8,231 bases of DNA from the NCBI GenBank assembly GCA_945861295.1, contig CAMAUF010000078.1, forward strand, positions 1 to 8,231, given 5' to 3'. Position 1 is the first letter of the stretch; each line of letters starts with the position of its first letter. Below are positions 6,453 through 8,231 of the stretch, in pieces. The stretch comes from a bacterium. Its GTDB lineage: Bacteria > Chloroflexota > Dehalococcoidia > Tepidiformales > Tepidiformaceae. A program made the position numbers and the translations under genes. Under the pieces are notes generated by a model. It saw nothing but the letters and a program-made list of their open reading frames with translations. It did not search any database and was not told where the DNA came from.

Positions 6453-7397
6453 CTACTCAAGATTCCTCGGGCCGCTGCGCCTCTCCTTGGATGGAGCGGC
6501 GGGGCGCGGGCCTTGGGGCGTCATCCAGCGCTTGAGCCAATCGGTGGCGCCCGCCGTCGCTTCCCAGGCTGGGGCCATGAGGTCGGCGAACACCATCGCG
6601 TCCGCGATCTCTGGCGGGACCTGAAGGTCGAGCGCTTCTTGGGGGAACGACTTTTCTCCGGAGAGATACTGCGCCATGGTCTGGCTGGCGCTGATGGCGG
6701 CTGCCAGCGCGGTGCGGGAAGAGGCGGCGTCCCCTTCCCGCTGAAACGCGGCCAGGGCGAGCAAGTAGGCTCGCGGGGGGGAACCGTCGTCGTACATGGT
6801 CAGGAGTTGCGTCACCGCTTCGTGGTTTTGGGCTTCGAGCAGGCAGGCGGTCAGCGGGTATCGGACCCCTTGGTCGTCATTCGGATTCAGAGTCAACATT
6901 TCGGCGAAGTGGTCGGCCGCCAGGTCGAGCGCGCCGGCCGCCAGATAACTGCGGGCGACGCCTTCCATGGCGCGCATGAAGGTGCGCGTTTCCGGGCGTT
7001 GCCAGAACTTGCCGCGGTGCTCTTCGAAATACGCGTCGCCGAGGATGTCGGTGGCCGCTTCGCTCGCCAGCGTGAAGAGGGCCATCGACAGCAGCGGACT
7101 CCCATCGACGGCGGCGGCCAAGAAAAGATACGCGTCGGCGCAACCCGGCCAAAGGCGGATAGCTTCGACGGCGAGGTTCGGCCCGTGGTCGCTCTCCCAC
7201 GCTTCGGCCATCCGCGCCTCCGCCGCCTGCCGGGCAGTGAGGCCGGCTGGCACGGGCTCCGGCGGACGCAAGGCGATGAGCCGTTGCAGAAGGCCGTCGA
7301 TCTCGTCGGGGTTGTTCGCGCCCTCTTGGAAGATATCGGCGATCCCATTGAGGAACTCGATCACGGCCTCGGCGGAGGTCGATGGTTCGCTGGTCAT
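6453..7397 (-). CDS. TPR-like helical repeat protein (bacterial ST7-like family)
   Basis: This predicted cytosolic protein has 314 residues. Its middle carries the marks of a widespread but poorly described bacterial family of TPR-like proteins resembling, as far as memory allows, the eukaryotic ST7 protein: LWPGCADAYLFLAAA at 82-96, AYFEEHRGKFWQRPETRTFMRA at 122-143, a helix pair at 144-166, LNPNDDQGVRY at 170-180, and a further helix pair to about 237. An acidic Ser/Thr N-terminus and a basic Pro/Arg C-terminal tail (about 293-314) flank the core. TPR folds act as scaffolds for protein partners; no catalytic motif is seen. The start at 7397 has GGAAAGG (7410-7404) 6 bases upstream. The open frame extends to 7613 without a supported start, and a candidate ATG at 7445 has no usable ribosome binding site. 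The gene is followed at once by its diverged paralogue, so the two products may form a heteromer. Confidence 0.87.
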   Translation of the reverse strand: MTSEPSTSAEAVIEFLNGIADIFQEGANNPDEIDGLLQRLIALRPPEPVPAGLTARQAAEARMAEAWESDHGPNLAVEAIRLWPGCADAYLFLAAAVDGSPLLSMALFTLASEAATDILGDAYFEEHRGKFWQRPETRTFMRAMEGVARSYLAAGALDLAADHFAEMLTLNPNDDQGVRYPLTACLLEAQNHEAVTQLLTMYDDGSPPRAYLLALAAFQREGDAASSRTALAAAISASQTMAQYLSGEKSFPQEALDLQVPPEIADAMVFADLMAPAWEATAGATDWLKRWMTPQGPRPAAPSKERRSGPRNLE

Positions 7398-7460
7398 CGG
7401 CGGCCTTTCCGCGTTTCGGCAAGCGCTGCCAACCCGCGCAATCATCCTACGCCATCGCCG

Positions 7461-7493
7461 GTGTCGGAGTAACGGGGTGTCGGAGTGTCGGAG
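7461..7493. repeat. Short direct-repeat cluster, three copies of GTGTCGGAG
   Basis: Copies lie at 7461-7469, 7477-7485 and 7485-7493, the last two sharing one base; on the minus strand they read CTCCGACAC. The cluster sits between the stop of the stalk protein gene (7499) and the start of the TPR-like gene (7397). It is outside coding sequence, so codon bias does not explain it. It may be a small intergenic repeat family or a tandem binding site. It is too short and irregular for CRISPR. Confidence 0.6.
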
Positions 7494-7498
7494 GCAGT

Positions 7499-8206
7499 TT
7501 ATGGGACGGCGATGTCGACGCGGACCGCCGGTTCCCCTGAACCGACCTTGCCCGCCGCGAAGCTCTTGCCGTTGACGATGACCGTGATGGCGGCTCCGAC
7601 TTTGTTGGCGCAATCCGCGCCGCCCGCCGCCCAGTCAACGCGGTAGCCGCCGACCGCCCGCGTCGCCTGGTTCGGCCCGGGGACTCCGTCGAATGCCAAC
7701 GTCACGGTCGTCCCGACCGGCGCGGGGCTCCCGCCAATGGTGAGCTGGCCGATGATCGAATTCGGGGGAGAAGTGGGCCCGATGGTGTTGCAGTAGGGCA
7801 GCGTGGAGGCCGGCGGCGTAGGCGTTGGTGTCGGCGGGGCCGGAGTGGCAGTGGGCGCGGCGGTCGTCGCCTGCGTCTGGGCGGGCTGCTGGGTCGCCTG
7901 GGCAACTACCGTCGGTGTGCCGGTTGCTGTTGGTGTCGGCGTTGGCGAATTCGTGCTGGAAGCGCTCGGAGAGGGCGTCACTGTGCCTGAGGCCGAGGCC
8001 GACGGCGAGGCCGTGCGCGAGGGGCTGCTCGAAGCCGAAGGTGTGGCGGTCACGCCCGGCGTGGCGGGGCGCCCGTCATCCTCGCCGTCGTCGTTGATGA
8101 GCAACGTCAGCCCAAAGGCGAGCAGCCCGAGACCGATGACACCGAGGGCGGCCCAGCCGATCGCTTGCCGAGTTGGAGTGTTGAAGACCCGCGAAAAAAG
8201 CCCCAC
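7499..8206 (-). CDS. Membrane-anchored protein with Ser/Thr/Pro stalk and C-terminal beta-rich domain
   Basis: The visible 235 residues begin at a GTG (8206). They comprise a short basic cytoplasmic end (R6, R13), one strong transmembrane helix at about 15-37 without a lipobox or clear cleavage site, an acidic patch NDDGEDDG, a low-complexity Ser/Thr/Pro/Ala stalk at about 45-136, and a C-terminal domain at about 137-235. The predicted topology is N-in, with the stalk and domain outside. The end domain has alternating hydrophobic strands, the pieces GQLTIGGSPAPVGTTVT and VIVNGKSFAAG, and two cysteines (C139, C199) that could pair. It resembles the small Ig-like or carboxypeptidase-regulatory-like beta-sandwich domains of archaeal and Chloroflexota surface proteins, a judgement from pattern only. 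The frame stays open to the right edge (8207-8231), so the true start may lie outside. An ATG at 8214 is out of frame. The ribosome binding site for the GTG is weak. It may be the first gene of the unit leading into the TPR-like pair. Confidence 0.85.
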   Translation of the reverse strand: MGLFSRVFNTPTRQAIGWAALGVIGLGLLAFGLTLLINDDGEDDGRPATPGVTATPSASSSPSRTASPSASASGTVTPSPSASSTNSPTPTPTATGTPTVVAQATQQPAQTQATTAAPTATPAPPTPTPTPPASTLPYCNTIGPTSPPNSIIGQLTIGGSPAPVGTTVTLAFDGVPGPNQATRAVGGYRVDWAAGGADCANKVGAAITVIVNGKSFAAGKVGSGEPAVRVDIAVP

Positions 8207-8231
8207 GGCCCCATTCTCGCCGATCTTCCGA

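Noticed and set aside
6375..7472. 365-codon plus-strand frame opposite the TPR-like genes
   Set aside because: Arg/Gly-rich shadow composition. The opposite strand has family motifs and ribosome binding sites for two genes.

Overview
The window is GC-rich and gene-dense, with several convergent or near-overlapping genes. Most genes look like bacterial chromosomal housekeeping or lineage-specific genes, and no phage, plasmid, IS, tRNA or rRNA sequence was seen. Two Thr/Pro/Ser-rich surface proteins, a Re-citrate-synthase-type DRE-TIM enzyme, a LysN-type aminotransferase and apparently leaderless starts together suggest Chloroflexota, perhaps near Dehalococcoidia. That assignment is inference from protein style, since no marker search was possible.

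Layout from left to right. Bases 1-461 (+) hold the end of a Thr/Pro-rich, probably extracellular protein whose start lies outside the window. It converges, with a 3-base gap, on a LysN-like PLP aminotransferase (465-1664, minus). A 258-base divergent intergenic region follows, and then uvrB (1923-4037, plus), the damage-recognition helicase of nucleotide excision repair. uvrB converges, with a 7-base gap, on a Re-citrate/homocitrate-synthase-family enzyme (4045-5379, minus). That gene has a clear Shine-Dalgarno site and a perfect 14-bp palindrome over its likely -10 element. To its right, all on the minus strand, are a tightly coupled pair of paralogous TPR-like proteins (5501-6442 and 6453-7397) and a membrane-anchored protein with a low-complexity stalk and a C-terminal beta-rich domain (7499-8206, possibly starting beyond the window).

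How the genes relate. The two TPR-like genes are almost certainly one transcription unit that arose by an old duplication. One copy keeps the family signature and the other has lost it. The stalk protein may be upstream in the same unit, separated by 101 bases that contain a short direct-repeat cluster. The citrate-synthase-like gene appears to have its own promoter and operator. The aminotransferase and this enzyme could both work around 2-oxoacid and amino-acid metabolism (2-oxoglutrate/2-oxoadipate chemistry), but uvrB separates them and nothing shows that they form one pathway here.

The points most worth a second look are the replacement of the second histidine of the metal-binding HxH motif by glutamine in the citrate-synthase-like enzyme, the AT-rich palindrome in front of that gene, and the diverged TPR pair. 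No clearly new multi-gene system is evident.
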